Source: Chitinophagaceae bacterium UBA1931 (GTDB lineage: Bacteria > Bacteroidota > Bacteroidia > Chitinophagales > Chitinophagaceae). From it: DNA of 64,000 bases. Shown here in pieces: positions 53,501 through 62,250 of this stretch. Numbering within the stretch: position 1 is the stretch's first letter; each line of letters starts with the position of its first letter. The notes below the pieces were generated by a model. It saw only the letters and a program-made list of their open reading frames with translations. It ran no database searches and was not told the origin of the DNA. A program made the position numbers and the translations under genes. The stretch covers positions 2,283,889-2,347,888 of the forward strand of contig DDFJ01000004.1 in assembly GCA_002337125.1 (NCBI GenBank). The letters run 5' to 3'.

Positions 53501-54451
53501 ATGAAGATTTGTTTTTTATTCAACCTCTTTTTGCTTGCTGCAGTTATTACACATGCACAAACAAAAAAAATTACCGTAGCAAAAGATGGCACCGGCGATT
53601 ATACAACTGTACAGGAAGCCATCAATGCAGTGAAAGATTCAGGCAGCAGCATTACAAACATCTTTATTAAAAAGGGAATTTATAAAGAGAAACTCCGTTT
53701 GCCCGAATCAAAAATGAATGTGCATTTTATTGGTGAAGATGTAAACAGCACTGTACTTACTTATGATGATTATGCATCAAAGAAAGACAGCAGCGGTAAA
53801 GACATCGGCACATCAGGCTCTGCCAGCTTTTTTATTTTCGGCAATGGATTCAGTGCAGAGAACATTACGTTCGAAAACAGTTCGGGTCCTGTAGGGCAGG
53901 CTGTTGCTGTACGTGTTACAGGCGATCGTGCACGTTTTATCAACTGCCGTTTTCTTGGTTTCCAGGATACACTGTACACACATGGTACAGGCAGCAGGCA
54001 ATACTACCGCAACTGTTATATTGAAGGAACCGTTGATTTTATTTTTGGTGCATCAACAGCACTATTTGACAGTTGTGTGATTTATGGCAAGCAGGCCGGT
54101 TATTTTACAGCAGCTTCCACACCACAGGGTACAGCATTTGGTTATGTGTTCCGCAACTGCAGGTTTACAGGCAGTGCAGCTGCAGGATCGTTTTATCTCG
54201 GCAGGCCCTGGCGACCTTATGCAAAAGTGCTGATCATGAACAGCTATCTCGGACCCATTGTTAATAAGCTTGGTTGGGATAACTGGAGCAATCCTGCAAA
54301 TGAAGCAACAACATGGTATGCCGAATACAAAAACAACGGCGAAGCTGCAGCAACAACAGAACGTGTAAGCTGGGCAAAAACAATTTCAGATGCAGAAGCA
54401 AATGCATTAACCATTACAACCATTCTCAGCGGATGGAATCCTTTTCAATAA
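53501..54451 (+). CDS. Pectin methylesterase (CE8)
   Basis: The 316-residue protein has a signal peptide (to THAQ, residue 20) and the beta-helix fold of pectinesterases. Catalytic residues: GFQDTLY (Gln155, Asp156), GTVDFIFG (Asp179), LGRPWRPYAKV (Arg235, Trp237). The opening VAKDGTGDYTTVQEAINAV is also diagnostic. It removes methyl esters from homogalacturonan. It defines the locus as pectin-directed. Confidence 0.95.
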   Translation: MKICFLFNLFLLAAVITHAQTKKITVAKDGTGDYTTVQEAINAVKDSGSSITNIFIKKGIYKEKLRLPESKMNVHFIGEDVNSTVLTYDDYASKKDSSGKDIGTSGSASFFIFGNGFSAENITFENSSGPVGQAVAVRVTGDRARFINCRFLGFQDTLYTHGTGSRQYYRNCYIEGTVDFIFGASTALFDSCVIYGKQAGYFTAASTPQGTAFGYVFRNCRFTGSAAAGSFYLGRPWRPYAKVLIMNSYLGPIVNKLGWDNWSNPANEATTWYAEYKNNGEAAATTERVSWAKTISDAEANALTITTILSGWNPFQ

Positions 54452-54456
54452 TATTA

Positions 54457-54573
54457 TCATTGCGAGGTAAGCGGGCTTGTGTGTAAGGGCTGTGCCGAAG
54501 CAATCTTCCAATAAAGAAATAAGTTGCTTCGTAGTTATATAGATTGCTTCGTCGTTCCTCCTCGCAAAGACGT
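54457..54573. repeat. Interspersed palindromic repeat, copy 6
   Basis: Left arm TCATTGCGAGG and GCCGAAGCAATCT, right arm AGATTGCTTCGTCGTTCCTC and CTCGCAAAGACG form an imperfect hairpin. It lies inside the pectin operon, 6 bp after the pectinesterase stop. Confidence 0.8.
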
Positions 54574-54627
54574 TAAAGAAAAATCATCATTGCGATTCAA
54601 TATTATTCATGATTAATAAAACAAAAC

Positions 54628-55395
54628 ATGAAACAACATAAATTCCGTTTACTCCTTCTCTTTTTCTTTTTTGTGATTGTGGCCTTTACCATTCCGAAAA
54701 AGAATATACATGTGTGGCTTATCGGCGATTCAACTGTATGCACACAACCCAAAGACCGTTCGCCAGTAACAGGATGGGGCACACCCTTTGAAGATTTCTG
54801 GGATTCAACTGTAACGGTGCTCAACAGGGCAAGAGGTGGAAGAAGTACACGTACATTCATCAGTGAAGGCCGTTGGAAAAATGTAGCCGACAGTTTGCAG
54901 GAAGGTGATTATGTACTGATGCAGTTTGGTCATAACGATGAAGCAAAGGAACCGCAGTATAAAGACCGTTACACACCAGTGCCCGATTATAAAACCAATC
55001 TGATCAGGTTTATTACCGAAACAAGAGAGAAGAAAGCATTTCCCGTTTTGATTACACCTGTAACACGATTGGTATTTGATTCACTCGGCAACATTAAGGA
55101 AACACATAAAGAATATTCAGCAGCGGTATGGGAAGTGGGCAAACAATACAATGTACCCGTGATTGATTTAGATGAACGCAGCCGTGCACTGGTGCAAAAG
55201 CTGGGACCTGTTTATTCAAAGATGCTGTACATGCAGCTCGATACAATGGAGCATCCGCATTATCCTGTTGGCCGTAAAGACAATACACACTTTAATGAAT
55301 ACGGTGCACGCCGCATGGCACAACTGGTACTTGCTGAAATACGCAACCTGAAACTTGAACTGGCGGAACGGATTACAACAAAGGTGGCGCCGTAG
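54628..55395 (+). CDS. Rhamnogalacturonan acetylesterase-like SGNH hydrolase (CE12)
   Basis: The 255-residue protein has an N-terminal hydrophobic signal and the four SGNH blocks: IGDST (Ser35), ARGGRSTRTF (Gly71), GHND (Asn103) and DNTHFNEYG (Asp218, His221). The order and the Arg-rich GGRS match CE12 rhamnogalacturonan acetylesterases, which deacetylate rhamnogalacturonan I. It follows the pectinesterase gene past a repeat, still in the same direction. Function is strongly supported by context and motifs. Confidence 0.92.
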   Translation: MKQHKFRLLLLFFFFVIVAFTIPKKNIHVWLIGDSTVCTQPKDRSPVTGWGTPFEDFWDSTVTVLNRARGGRSTRTFISEGRWKNVADSLQEGDYVLMQFGHNDEAKEPQYKDRYTPVPDYKTNLIRFITETREKKAFPVLITPVTRLVFDSLGNIKETHKEYSAAVWEVGKQYNVPVIDLDERSRALVQKLGPVYSKMLYMQLDTMEHPHYPVGRKDNTHFNEYGARRMAQLVLAEIRNLKLELAERITTKVAP

Positions 55396-55417
55396 GAGGT
55401 TGGTGAATAAAATGAGC

Positions 55418-56158
55418 TTAGTAAATCTCTTCTTTAAGACCACTTGGTTTAATTAGAAAAACGCCCAATTCTTTGTAGGCATCTTCTGGGCTATGATAAT
55501 CCACAAAGTGATACTTTTTATCGAAGTGTGCCTCAATAATCCATTGTGCACCATCGGTACTTTCATCATCTATAATAGAAGGTAGGTTCCAGAAATTTGC
55601 TTTTACTAAGAGTTCTTCAAACTGATCCCATTCCTCTTTAGATAAAGAAGTGTTGTTGTAATAAACAATACTCGCTTCCCTGTCTGCTTTTTTAAAAAGA
55701 TAATCAGGGTCGTCTTTATAAACAGAATATCCATCCTTGATAAGATCTTCACGATCTTTTTTTGAAAGAATACCACCGATTATATCATCACGAAATCTGG
55801 GTTGTTTGTCTAACATTTTTGTACACAACCATATCTGTTCTTTGGTATGATGTAATGTAAAAACTGCTGGTCGATGAAATGACCGTAACCATAAAAATCT
55901 GTAAATGTCATGACCGATATGATTTCCAGATAAAACGGGTTCTTTTAAATTATACAGTGCAGAAGAATACCAGTTTTGAATAAAACTATCCAACCCGGGC
56001 TTTTCAGAAAAGCTATTTTTAGGGAAATAGAATTGTAAACTGTCTTTAGGTAATTCCAGTGTATCTGCGATTGCTATCTCTGTGCTTAAGGTAGATTTAA
56101 TCTTTGTTTTACAGGATATAAAAACAAATAAAATGCAGGCGGGAATCAGGTATTTCAT
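55418..56158 (-). CDS. Hypothetical lipoprotein
   Basis: The start at 56158 gives MKYLIPACILFVFISC, a lipoprotein signal (Cys16). The 246-residue protein has DIYRFLWLRSFHRPAVFTLH in the middle and WDQFEELLVKANFWNLPSIID near the C-terminus, then GAQWIIEAHFDKKYHFVD. This layout recurs in uncharacterised Bacteroidota lipoproteins. It is convergent to the rhamnogalacturonan esterase gene with 22 bp between. A TTTCGGTTGG dyad element lies directly before its start. Confidence 0.65.
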   Translation of the reverse strand: MKYLIPACILFVFISCKTKIKSTLSTEIAIADTLELPKDSLQFYFPKNSFSEKPGLDSFIQNWYSSALYNLKEPVLSGNHIGHDIYRFLWLRSFHRPAVFTLHHTKEQIWLCTKMLDKQPRFRDDIIGGILSKKDREDLIKDGYSVYKDDPDYLFKKADREASIVYYNNTSLSKEEWDQFEELLVKANFWNLPSIIDDESTDGAQWIIEAHFDKKYHFVDYHSPEDAYKELGVFLIKPSGLKEEIY

Positions 56159-56167
56159 GTTTATTTT

Positions 56168-56201
56168 TTTATCGGTTGCTGTCCTCACCAACCGAAATGG
56201 A
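56168..56201 (-). repeat. TTTCGGTTGG dyad element, copy C
   Basis: On the minus strand: ATTTCGGTTGGTGA, then GCAACCGATAAAAA. Perfect stem CGGTTG / CAACCG (56173-56194 outer ends). It ends 10 bp before the lipoprotein start codon, so it lies in that gene's leader and could affect its expression. Confidence 0.55.
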
Positions 56202-56238
56202 ATGATGTTCAGTTAACCTCTGCATAAAAAATAATGGT

Positions 56239-56748
56239 TCACTTATTTGTTAACTGTTTGTATGATTTTTGTTCTACCCTCACCAGCTTATTTGTTTCCG
56301 GGTGAACATAAAATTCTGTGTGTTCTGGCTGCGTATTTATTTTTGGCCAGTATACGGGAGCAACTTGTTCACCGGTCCAGATAAATCGTTGTGTTTTCTT
56401 GTTCCATGGTCTTCCGTCAACGAATTCTACCTTATCTGCAACGAACCAAAAAATCATTTCTTTGTAGTCAAGAAGTTTTTTCGGAATACGACTTAAAATT
56501 TCAGAATAAATTTGATCCCAGTCGTTTCCTGTCTGACCACGTAAAAACCTGACTAAAAGACCATAATTTATTTTTCCGTTGTAAAATTTCTGTGTTGATC
56601 TAATGCTCTGGTGACTTGGTAAGTCGTCGGGATTGACTTGCTTTTGTAAATGACGCTCATCGGCATAACGTCCATTAACGACATATCTCCTTTTGCTGCC
56701 GGAGGTTTTCATTACACTGATTAGCCATCTTTTATTGTGTTCACGCAT
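56239..56748 (-). CDS. Hypothetical protein
   Basis: The 169-residue basic protein starts MREHNKRWLISVMKTSGSKRRY and has RRYVVNGRYADERHLQKQ, FLRGQTGNDWDQIYSEILSRIP, DKVEFVDGRPWNK, QVAPVYWPK and FYVHPETNKLVRV. The frame looks conserved but I do not recognise it; the Lys/Arg/Trp-rich content suggests nucleic-acid or toxin-context function. Single gene. Confidence 0.6.
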   Translation of the reverse strand: MREHNKRWLISVMKTSGSKRRYVVNGRYADERHLQKQVNPDDLPSHQSIRSTQKFYNGKINYGLLVRFLRGQTGNDWDQIYSEILSRIPKKLLDYKEMIFWFVADKVEFVDGRPWNKKTQRFIWTGEQVAPVYWPKINTQPEHTEFYVHPETNKLVRVEQKSYKQLTNK

Positions 56749-56901
56749 TGTTTGATGTTTTCTGAAGTTATGCAGTTATAAATATACAGCGATCTTATTT
56801 CTTTGCTAAACGCTTTTACAAAATCGTTCCTGAACACGAATCTTCAGTATTTCAGTTTTATTTGAAACACAGATACTCCATAAAATGTTGTGTGCAGTTC
56901 T

Positions 56902-57351
56902 TCATTCTATAATTTCTGTTTGTAAGTATCCTTTTAGAAAATCACAGTCAAGTTGAACTAAAGCGTCCATTAGATTTGTTGGAATATTGATATCCCTAAA
57001 ATTCAATGGTAATGCTGGTCGTGCAATTAAGTCATATTGATCTTTTGCATTCGTCCTATGTACGTCACGAAAGTCAAACGCAAATAATCCCTTTTCTGCA
57101 TAGGATATCCAGTCTGAAAAATTGCCTTGCTCAGTAGTTGTCAAAATAAATGAAGTAGATTTTGGTAACGAGGTCATTAATTGCTTTAGTCCCATATAAG
57201 CGTCATAAGACTTCTTTACTTTGTCTGGGAAAGGGGCTTGCATAATTGCAGAAAACATTCCGATGCTTCCATTATTGTCAACTGCAAACCAATCTAATTC
57301 CTGAGCATAAGCTCCATATTTAATTACTTCTTCCCAAGTTTCCTTTGTCAT
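56902..57351 (-). CDS. Hypothetical protein, immunity-like
   Basis: The 149-residue acidic protein starts MTKETWEEVIKYGAYAQELDWFAVDNNGSIGMFS. DWFAVDNNGSIGMF is common in SMI1/SUKH-like immunity proteins. No signal or membrane part. It is separated from both neighbours by AT-rich spacers of 80-150 bp with a dyad element upstream. Confidence 0.6.
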   Translation of the reverse strand: MTKETWEEVIKYGAYAQELDWFAVDNNGSIGMFSAIMQAPFPDKVKKSYDAYMGLKQLMTSLPKSTSFILTTTEQGNFSDWISYAEKGLFAFDFRDVHRTNAKDQYDLIARPALPLNFRDINIPTNLMDALVQLDCDFLKGYLQTEIIE

Positions 57352-57391
57352 AAAATTGTTTTCAATGTAGGCTTTGTCAATAGAACTTTTT

Positions 57392-57421
57392 TTATCGATT
57401 GGTAATTACACCAACCGAAAG
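57392..57421 (-). repeat. TTTCGGTTGG dyad element, copy D
   Basis: On the minus strand: TTTCGGTTGGTG, then TTACCAATCGATAAAA. Stem CGGTTGGT / ACCAATCG with one mismatch. It lies 41 bp before the start of the 56902-57351 gene and 10 bp after the next gene's stop. Confidence 0.5.
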
Positions 57422-57430
57422 CTTGTTTAT

Positions 57431-58186
57431 TTAATCTAAAGAATATTCTTGTGTCAGGTCAAGACGATAGTGTCCAAAAATACTGGCAGTTTTAAGGTTT
57501 ACAACAATGATTATAAAACTGTTTTCATTTTCAGTTGGCAATAATATATGTTCAAATGTAGTCGCATCATTTCTATAAACAATCTCAACCAGTTTATTCA
57601 TCAGCACATATTCACTTACGATGTTTTCATAAACCAGGTCTTTTACATAGGGCCAGATGTCAACAACCGCTTCAGCTGTTTCTGTAACATCTGTCATTTT
57701 AATGCCCATTGTTTCTTTGTATTCTTTTTCTGAAAGTGCTTTTCCCAAAATGTAAGAGTCTGAATAAATTAACTTGTTCGTAAAATCTTCCTGCTCAAGT
57801 GTTGCTCCATCGCTGTAATTCTCAAAAAATTTAAAATCATCAACTATAGCATTCTTAAATAAAGCAGACTCAACAAGGCAGTGTGTCATTAAGGCATTTG
57901 TGAGATTTGCGTTTCTTAAATCTATTTCCTTTATGTTACAGCGAATGAATTTTGAGTTTGTTAGATTGCTGTTTCTGAAGTCGAGATACAAAAAGCAGTC
58001 TTCAAAAATAATATTCGAAAAGTCTTTATTTGAAAAACCTTCCAAATACTCAAAGTCTAACTTTATGAAATGTCTTTCTCCGTTCTTATAGGTTTCAAAA
58101 AATTCAAGATGTGTCAAGTGGTGTACTGATTTATGTGTTTTCTTTCTTATTGGTTCCTGTCCACCAACCGAAATGGTTATTCCCAA
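57431..58186 (-). CDS. Protein with pentapeptide-like repeats
   Basis: The frame gives up to 251 residues, but the first 18 codons are occupied by dyad element E, so the real start may be further in (for instance a TTG near LEFFETYK). About residues 50-120 show pentapeptide-type repeats (A/C/S/T/V-D/N-L/F-x-x): DFSNIIFEDC, DFRNSNLTNSKFIRC, DLRNANLTNALMTHC, ALFKNAIVDDFKF. The C-terminal 90 residues are unrecognised (FEHILLPTENENSFIIIVV). Short pentapeptide proteins can mimic DNA or act as scaffolds. Confidence 0.65.
   Translation of the reverse strand: MGITISVGGQEPIRKKTHKSVHHLTHLEFFETYKNGERHFIKLDFEYLEGFSNKDFSNIIFEDCFLYLDFRNSNLTNSKFIRCNIKEIDLRNANLTNALMTHCLVESALFKNAIVDDFKFFENYSDGATLEQEDFTNKLIYSDSYILGKALSEKEYKETMGIKMTDVTETAEAVVDIWPYVKDLVYENIVSEYVLMNKLVEIVYRNDATTFEHILLPTENENSFIIIVVNLKTASIFGHYRLDLTQEYSLD
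58148..58175 (-). repeat. TTTCGGTTGG dyad element, copy E
   Basis: On the minus strand: ATTTCGGTTGGTGG, then GAACCAATAAGAAA. Stem weaker than in copies C and D. It covers the start region of the pentapeptide-like protein frame and thereby questions that start. Confidence 0.45.
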
Positions 58187-58238
58187 ATTTACATTTAAAA
58201 TGCGAAGGCATTAACAGACATGAAAAGGCGCCCTCCCT

Positions 58239-58315
58239 GCATCCATCAACCATACATACTCCATATATACTTCATGGATACTCCATATATGAGCCATAGA
58301 TAGTTCATCAAACAG
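58239..58315. repeat. Tandem array of seven 11-bp units
   Basis: Units in order: GCATCCATCAA, CCATACATACT, CCATATATACT, TCATGGATACT, CCATATATGAG, CCATAGATAGT and TCATCAAACAG, all 11 bp. No spacer between units and no ORF across it. Second short-period array follows after 2 bp. Confidence 0.8.
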
Positions 58316-58317
58316 TG

Positions 58318-58417
58318 CAGTTTGGTACCGTTATGATCCGTTGCTTTCCCTTCTGTGCTGTTACATGCCGTTATGTTCCATTACACTCCGTTCTGTTCCG
58401 TTTGGGGCAGTTAAAAA
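58318..58417. repeat. Tandem array of ten 10-bp units
   Basis: Units in order: CAGTTTGGTA, CCGTTATGAT, CCGTTGCTTT, CCCTTCTGTG, CTGTTACATG, CCGTTATGTT, CCATTACACT, CCGTTCTGTT, CCGTTTGGGG and CAGTTAAAAA; consensus CCGTTATGTT. Exact 10-bp period throughout. It lies 221 bp before the Ech operon. The remaining part of the 452-bp gap shows only an AT-rich leader with no clear promoter. Confidence 0.8.
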
Positions 58418-58638
58418 CGGATGAGCAGGAAAAATTGTCAAAAAAGCACTTATTTTTTCTCCAATGAAGCGTTGAAATAAAGAAACATCCACTTGCTTTG
58501 ATCGTTGATTCTTAGGCTGCAAGCCTTATTTCGGTTTTTTAAAGAAGTCTCATCATGATTTTTGGTGACAGGTATCATTCTCAGTCCCTGTTTTCTGAAC
58601 TAATATAGCAGCCTCTTTTTGAACAAAAACGATTGGCC

Positions 58639-60504
58639 ATGTACTCCTTTATAGCCGGCATTTTTATCTTGCCTGTTATTGTTAGCGGACTACTTCTTTT
58701 CCTTCCCTCAAAAGCCGCTAAAATACTGGTAATATTCTCTGCAGTTGTGCTGTCTGCAATCTCTGTTTATTTATTTATACAGGTAGATCAGCCTTTTTAT
58801 TTCAGCGTTCCGCATTATATAAATGAAATAGTAGCCGGTGCCGATATCCTGCTCCTGCTTTATTTTGGCTTTGTGGCCATCCGCAAAAAAAGTTTGCTGG
58901 TGGGTGTAATGACCGTGTTGCAGCTGGGAGGTTTGCTGTATTTATTAAAAATACTTCCACCTGCCGAAAGCATGCAGTTCATGGTTGATAAGCTCAGTGC
59001 AGCCATGTTCATGCTCATCAACATCATCAGTGGTATCATTGCCATTTACTCCTTACGTTATATTGAAGAAGAAGACTGCAGCAGCTTCCGTAAAAAATAT
59101 TTCATGTCCATCATGTTCTGGTTTATTGCTGTTATGAACATGATTGTTTCTTCCGATAACCTGGAATACTTCTTCCTGTTTTTTGAATTAACAACACTGG
59201 CATCCTTTCTCTTTATCGGTTTCAGGAAAGACCAGGAATCAGTGGGCAATGCAATCACCGCTTTATGGATGAACCAGATCGGCGGTCTTGCTATTCTTGT
59301 TGCCATTTTCTTTATTCATTATAACGGTTATGGTGAGGCTACTTTCAGTAACCTGCTTACACATGGTTCAGCAACAGGTATTTTATTACCGCTGGCATTC
59401 ATGAGTATTGCTGCATTAATTAAAGGTGCACAGATGCCGTTCAGCAAATGGTTGCTCGGCGCCATGGTTGCCCCCACACCTGTGAGTGCATTGCTTCACT
59501 CATCCACCATGGTAAAGATTGCACCATTTATTATTCTCCGTTTATCACCTGTTATAAAAGATACGCCGGTTGCAACTGTGATTATTGCTTTAACCGGTTT
59601 TGTATTTGTAGCTGCGGCCGTTGTTTCCCTATCGCAGGATAATTTAAAACGTATTCTTGCACACTCCACCATTGGTTTGCTTGCTTTAATGATTATGATG
59701 GCAGCCATTGCAACACCTGTTACTATTATTGCATCGCTGGTGCTCATCCTGTTTCATGGTATTTCCAAGTGTATGCTCTTCCTCAATGCAGGTGTATTGG
59801 AACGTGTATTCCATCTCAAACAAACATCCGATATGGATAAGCTGGGAGAGGTTGGTCCTTACACTTCACTGGCGGTAACCATTGGCTTTATGTCGCTGCT
59901 GTTACCACCGTTTGGTGCATTTGTTGGTAAATGGTTAAGTTATTTAACACTGGGTGCTTTCTTACAGGAGCAACGGGTGTTTGGTGCACTGGTGATTGTG
60001 TTTGTTGCTATTGGAGGTGCGGTGTTCTCATTGCTGTATTTCAAAGTAATGGGCACATTGATTTCAAGAACAGGTAATAACGATCATATTGAATTTGAAC
60101 ATACGGGTAAGATTTATAAAACCATCATCAATTTATTAATGGTGATGATTGTGTTGTGCATGGTTGGATTGCCTTACCTGTTAACACACCTGTTTTCGCC
60201 TGTTGCTGCCGACCTAGTTGGATCGCATATTCCGATTGTTACCGAAGGCTGGAATTATTATATCGGTGCAATGAAGCTGCCCATGGTTCCGTTGCTGGTT
60301 GCATTCTTCCTGCTGCCTGTAACCATTGTGGCTGCCATGTTTGTACAGTTTAAAAAAGTCGACAGGGCCAAGGAATATATGTGTGGTGAAAAAATTAATT
60401 ACTCATTCTCTTCTTTCTATTTCACTACTGATAAGGCAGCTCCTTATTTTTCAACCGTTGGTATTTTATTTTTTATTGCACTCATCGCTGTGGCATTGAT
60501 ATAA
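58639..60504 (+). CDS. echA: Ech-type hydrogenase NuoL-like membrane subunit EchA
   Basis: The 621-residue protein has about 16 membrane helices, with the antiporter-like core conserved: helix 5 region with Glu in FELTTLASFLF (ion channel), and Lys in LIKGAQMPFSKWLLGAMVAPTPVSALLHSSTMVK, the NuoL/M hallmark with Lys and His. The MCGEKINYSF near the C-terminus is typical of group 4 hydrogenase antiporter subunits. It moves H+ or Na+ with the redox reaction. First gene of the operon; ATG 58639 was preferred over the TTG two codons earlier. Confidence 0.9.
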   Translation: MYSFIAGIFILPVIVSGLLLFLPSKAAKILVIFSAVVLSAISVYLFIQVDQPFYFSVPHYINEIVAGADILLLLYFGFVAIRKKSLLVGVMTVLQLGGLLYLLKILPPAESMQFMVDKLSAAMFMLINIISGIIAIYSLRYIEEEDCSSFRKKYFMSIMFWFIAVMNMIVSSDNLEYFFLFFELTTLASFLFIGFRKDQESVGNAITALWMNQIGGLAILVAIFFIHYNGYGEATFSNLLTHGSATGILLPLAFMSIAALIKGAQMPFSKWLLGAMVAPTPVSALLHSSTMVKIAPFIILRLSPVIKDTPVATVIIALTGFVFVAAAVVSLSQDNLKRILAHSTIGLLALMIMMAAIATPVTIIASLVLILFHGISKCMLFLNAGVLERVFHLKQTSDMDKLGEVGPYTSLAVTIGFMSLLLPPFGAFVGKWLSYLTLGAFLQEQRVFGALVIVFVAIGGAVFSLLYFKVMGTLISRTGNNDHIEFEHTGKIYKTIINLLMVMIVLCMVGLPYLLTHLFSPVAADLVGSHIPIVTEGWNYYIGAMKLPMVPLLVAFFLLPVTIVAAMFVQFKKVDRAKEYMCGEKINYSFSSFYFTTDKAAPYFSTVGILFFIALIAVALI

Positions 60505-60516
60505 AACGATCTTGTT

Positions 60517-61356
60517 ATGAACAACCTTTTGATTCCGGTACTACTCATCATTCTTGCTCCATTTATTGGCGGATTGGTTTACGGTTTTGAACGTATTGTA
60601 AAAGCCCGCATGCAGAGAAGAATTGGTCCGCCGTTGCTGCAACCGTTTTATGATTTTTTGAAACTGGCTGATAAGCGCAGGATGATTGTTCACTCTGCTC
60701 ATGCATTCTTTGGCATTATGCACTTTGTATCGTTATGGTTTGCTGTTGGTGTGTTGCTGATGGGTGGCGATTTAATCCTTGTTGTATTTCTTCACCTGCT
60801 TTCATCTTCACTGATGATTTTAGCAGGCTACAGTACACGTTCCATCTTCAGTCATCTTGGTGCCAACAGAACAGCTATGACTTTGCTGGCTTACGAACCT
60901 GTGCTGATATTGATTGCTGTTTCCATTTATCTCGTAACAGGAAGTTTTGATGTGTCATCCGTTTACAAAATGGATCAGCCCCTGTTATACAAATTACCAC
61001 TGGCCTTTATTGCATTACTGCTTATTCTTCCTATCAAAATGAAAAAATCTCCTTTTGATGTGGCCGAAGCACACCAGGAAGTTGTTGGTGGAGTTGAACT
61101 GGAATTTTCAGGAATCTTTTTTGAAGCAGTATACACGGCTAAATGGTTAGACTATGTGTTCTGCTATACACTGGTGTACATGTTTGCAGGAAGCAATGTG
61201 TTATTGGGTATCGGGTTGATGGTATTTACATTCTTATACCTGAATGCGCTGGATAATTCATCAGCAAGGGTAAACTACAGGCAGATGCTTCGTTTTTCAT
61301 TGGGTGTTGCCTGCTCGCTTGCATTTATTAACCTGCTTATTCACAGCATATTTTAA
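60517..61356 (+). CDS. echB: Ech-type hydrogenase NuoH-like membrane subunit EchB
   Basis: The 279-residue protein has eight helices. Its start MNNLLIPVLLIILAPFIGGLVYGFERIVKARMQRRIGPP contains the conserved ERIVKARMQRRIGPP (Glu and Arg of NuoH-like subunits). Later, FDVAEAHQEVVGGVELEFSG is the NuoH quinone-site region shared with Ech and HyfD-type proteins. It joins the peripheral arm to the membrane arm. It starts 13 bp after echA. Confidence 0.92.
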   Translation: MNNLLIPVLLIILAPFIGGLVYGFERIVKARMQRRIGPPLLQPFYDFLKLADKRRMIVHSAHAFFGIMHFVSLWFAVGVLLMGGDLILVVFLHLLSSSLMILAGYSTRSIFSHLGANRTAMTLLAYEPVLILIAVSIYLVTGSFDVSSVYKMDQPLLYKLPLAFIALLLILPIKMKKSPFDVAEAHQEVVGGVELEFSGIFFEAVYTAKWLDYVFCYTLVYMFAGSNVLLGIGLMVFTFLYLNALDNSSARVNYRQMLRFSLGVACSLAFINLLIHSIF

Positions 61357-61385
61357 AACCAATTCATTCAAAGAAATATATTCAC

Positions 61386-61910
61386 ATGAAACTGGCCTCT
61401 TTCAGAAAAAAATCTCCCTGGATACTGCACTACAATGCAGGTGGTTGCAATGGTTGTGATATTGAGATATTAGCCTGTCTTGCTCCCAAGTACGACATTG
61501 AACGTTTTGGAATGATCAACACAGGTAACCCCAAACAATCCGACATTTTACTGGTAACGGGTCCTGTTACAAAACGCAGCCGTGAACGGTTGGTTGAAAT
61601 TTATGACCAGATGCCCGAACCAAAAGTGGTGATTAGCTGCGGTGCATGTGCAAGCACAGGTGGTGTGTTCAGGGGTATGTACAACTGTGAAGGTGGTATC
61701 GACCAATTCATTCCCGTTGATGTATATGTATGCGGATGTGGTACAAGACCTGAACAGATTATTGATGGTGTGGTACAGGCGCTGGGTATTCTTGAAAAGA
61801 AAACAAAAGAACTGGAAGAATCTGTTCGGTTAAGTAAAAAGCCTGTACAGGAAGGCAGGCAACTGAACAGGAGAAATATTGCAGACGAAATAAAACCATT
61901 GGTATCATGA
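61386..61910 (+). CDS. echC: Ech-type hydrogenase small subunit EchC (NuoB-like)
   Basis: The 174-residue protein has GGCNGCDIE (Cys21, Cys24), SCGACASTGGVF (Cys85, Cys88) and VYVCGCGTRPEQ (Cys116, Cys118), the proximal 4Fe-4S ligands of NuoB/EchC-type subunits. In the third motif the usual PGCPPRPE reads CGCGTRPE, a clear change at the prolines, but the cysteine is kept. It passes electrons to EchE. It overlaps echD by 4 bp (ATGA). Confidence 0.9.
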   Translation: MKLASFRKKSPWILHYNAGGCNGCDIEILACLAPKYDIERFGMINTGNPKQSDILLVTGPVTKRSRERLVEIYDQMPEPKVVISCGACASTGGVFRGMYNCEGGIDQFIPVDVYVCGCGTRPEQIIDGVVQALGILEKKTKELEESVRLSKKPVQEGRQLNRRNIADEIKPLVS

Positions 61911-62248
61911 TTAAGATAGAAACATCACTGGCAAATCTCAAAAAAGATATTGCTGCTTTTTACAAACCGGAGCTGCATCACTTTATGGTGATGAATGCAG
62001 TTGATATGGGCGAAACAATGGAGATTCAATGGTTCTTCTGCGATTATGCTCATCCCTGCGAAACAACCTGTTTCTACACCATCATAAACCCGGCTGAAGA
62101 AATACCCAGCATCAGGAACATCGTTGTATCTGCATGGGTGGCTGAAGCAGAGCTGGTTGATTTAATGAATATAAAAGTTGAGAACACTGACAAAGGTTTT
62201 GTTCTTGAACCCGATTTTGAAAGTGGTCCGTTAAGAAAGAAAAAATAA
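61907..62248 (+). CDS. echD: Ech-type hydrogenase subunit EchD (NuoC-like)
   Basis: The 113-residue protein is short, acidic and without metal motifs, with WFFCDYAHPCETTCFYTI and EEIPSIRNIVVSAWVAEAELVDLMNIKVE; this matches NuoC/EchD-type subunits (helical domain followed by a WVAEAELVDL end). The size and the place between echC and echE support it. It starts inside the echC stop and ends 2 bp before echE. Confidence 0.75.
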   Translation: MIKIETSLANLKKDIAAFYKPELHHFMVMNAVDMGETMEIQWFFCDYAHPCETTCFYTIINPAEEIPSIRNIVVSAWVAEAELVDLMNIKVENTDKGFVLEPDFESGPLRKKK

Positions 62249-62250
62249 TT

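Noticed and set aside
58239..58417. Possible CRISPR array
   Set aside because: Units are 10-11 bp, directly joined and diverged, with no spacers and no cas genes.
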